The position numbers and the translations under genes were made by a program. From the NCBI GenBank assembly GCA_025462785.1, contig JAOAPG010000420.1:1-15430 (forward strand): 15,430 nucleotides of DNA. Direction: 5' to 3'. This document shows positions 14,389-15,430 of the stretch, piece by piece. How positions within the stretch are numbered: the first letter of the stretch is position 1; each line of letters opens with the position of its first letter. The stretch is from Acidobacteriaceae bacterium (lineage in GTDB: Bacteria; Acidobacteriota; Terriglobia; Terriglobales; Acidobacteriaceae). The notes under the pieces are model-generated. The model worked only from the letters and a program-made list of their open reading frames with translations. It was not told the origin of the DNA and ran no database searches.

Positions 14389-15430
14389 ATGGCGCGGAAA
14401 ACCGGTTCCACCATCTCGCAGGAAGAGTTGTTTCTACAGTCTGACGAGGCCGTGCGTCCGCCCGTTGCGGAAGATCTGGACGACGCCCGGATGCTCGACT
14501 TGGACGTAGAACAGGAATCGCCCTTCCTTCGTGGACAAAAGCGAGTATCCGTCCGCCGCGGATCGATCCCCAAGAAAACCGCCACGCGTCTGGCGTGGGC
14601 GGCGGTCGCCACAACCGTCGTGTTCCTCTGCGGAATTCTGGTCGGAGCTCTATACCACTACGGCGAGCGGTCGTGGCGCTTTCGGGTAGAGTCGAGCGAC
14701 GACATTGGGATCGCCGGTCTACAAAACGTAACCCGTTCGCAAATTATGGAAGTGATGGGCGGAGACATCGGCCGCAACATCTTCTTTATCCCCCTCGACC
14801 AGCGAAAAAAACAGCTTGAGCAAATCCCCTGGGTCGCCGCTGCCAGCGTGATGAGGTTCGTCCCCAATCGTCTGGAAATAGAAATTCAGGAACGCACACC
14901 CGTTGCCTTCGCTCGAGTAGGTTCCAAGATTCTGCTGATCGACAGAGCGGGGACGCTGATGGACCTGCCCGCCGGAAAGAAGAAATATTCGTTCCCAGTG
15001 ATTTTGGGGATGAATCCGGGCGAGCCGCTTTCGACGCGGAGCGCCCGCATGAAGATCTACAACGACCTCGTCGCGCAACTCGACTCCGGCGGCGCGCACT
15101 ACTCTCAAGAGCTGAGCGAAGTCGATTTATCCGACTCCGACGATGTGAAGGTTCTCGCCAATAACCCGCAAGGCGAAGTGCTGATCCACTTGGGATCCTC
15201 AAATTTCCTGGAGCGCTACAAGACGTACGAAGCCCACGCGCAAGAGTGGCGCCAGCAATTCGACAAGTTGGAGTCCGTCGACCTTCGCTATGACAGACAG
15301 ATCATAGTGAACCCAGATATTCCGGGAGCGACAAAGCAAGCCGTCCTATCGCCAGCTGCAACAAGGGCCGCGATGTCGGCGGGAGTCAAACCAGCCGCGC
15401 TCATACACCGCGAAGTATTCCATAGCGAGG
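14389..15430 (+). CDS. ftsQ: cell division protein FtsQ, 3' end outside window
   Basis: Bitopic inner-membrane divisome protein linking FtsA/FtsZ-side and periplasmic division proteins (FtsB/L). The frame is open from ATG 14389 to the end of the window (347 codons). A charged cytoplasmic N-terminus of ~65 residues is followed by a single membrane helix (ATRLAWAAVATTVVFLCGIL and onward, about 65-90). A periplasmic POTRA domain follows (about 98-170: VESSDDIGIAGLQNVTRSQI, GRNIFFIPLDQRKKQLEQIP, WVAAASVMRFVPNRLEIEI, QERTPVAFA), then the FtsQ/DivIB beta domain (LLIDRAGTLMDLPAG, SEVDLSDSDDVKVL). The order and the KxLExIPWVxxAxVxRxxPxxLxIxIxERxPvA pattern are diagnostic. No strong RBS precedes ATG 14389; an adjacent in-frame TTG (14386) is the only alternative. 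ftsA and ftsZ would be expected downstream. Unusually, no mur/ddl gene lies directly upstream. Confidence -1.
   Translation, partial: MARKTGSTISQEELFLQSDEAVRPPVAEDLDDARMLDLDVEQESPFLRGQKRVSVRRGSIPKKTATRLAWAAVATTVVFLCGILVGALYHYGERSWRFRVESSDDIGIAGLQNVTRSQIMEVMGGDIGRNIFFIPLDQRKKQLEQIPWVAAASVMRFVPNRLEIEIQERTPVAFARVGSKILLIDRAGTLMDLPAGKKKYSFPVILGMNPGEPLSTRSARMKIYNDLVAQLDSGGAHYSQELSEVDLSDSDDVKVLANNPQGEVLIHLGSSNFLERYKTYEAHAQEWRQQFDKLESVDLRYDRQIIVNPDIPGATKQAVLSPAATRAAMSAGVKPAALIHREVFHSE

Overview
The window looks like chromosomal DNA of a soil Acidobacteriota (Koribacter/Terriglobia type). This is inferred from gene content: a secreted GH3 beta-glucosidase beside a CBM9-like secreted protein, a Big_2 repeat lipoprotein, a YfdX-like protein, an LpqC/PHB-depolymerase-type esterase, a DinB-fold protein and an FtsQ. 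No marker gene in the window proves the taxon.

Left part (1-4250): a decayed, probably island-derived segment. In order it holds a frameshifted HD-domain/HSP90-like ATPase entering from the left edge, the C-terminal end of a Pat-type GNAT acetyltransferase fused directly to it, one intact-length Zn-alcohol dehydrogenase on the minus strand, the N-terminal ~195 residues of a pyruvate:ferredoxin oxidoreductase (NifJ) with a frameshift, and a frameshifted tyrosine-recombinase C-terminal domain. The segment ends 31 bp from the 3' end of a tRNA-Leu(CAA) gene (4282-4368, minus). This is the classical geometry of a tRNA-targeted integrated element. GNAT + ADH + NifJ together look like debris of a fermentation/low-oxygen module.

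Middle part (4369-7868): a ~370-bp promoter-bearing spacer, then a secreted CBM9-like protein and a secreted GH3 beta-glucosidase in the same direction, probably a small extracellular glycan-use unit. A long hairpin separates it from the convergent 752-aa lipoprotein (7869-10127, minus), which is built almost entirely of eight ~88-residue bacterial Ig-like (Big_2) repeats.

Right part (10128-15430): a ~400-bp intergenic region, a secreted PHB-depolymerase-like esterase with a Gly/Tyr/Pro low-complexity insert and an Asn where the catalytic His is expected, a YfdX-family protein without a visible signal peptide, an unrecognised small membrane-anchored protein closed by a strong intrinsic terminator, a DinB-fold protein, and the start of ftsQ running off the right edge.

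I found no CRISPR array, no toxin-antitoxin pair, no complete mobile element and no clearly new multi-gene system. The best candidates for a second look are the HD/HSP90-like ATPase remnant, the modified esterase, and the right-hand boundary of the decayed island at tRNA-Leu.
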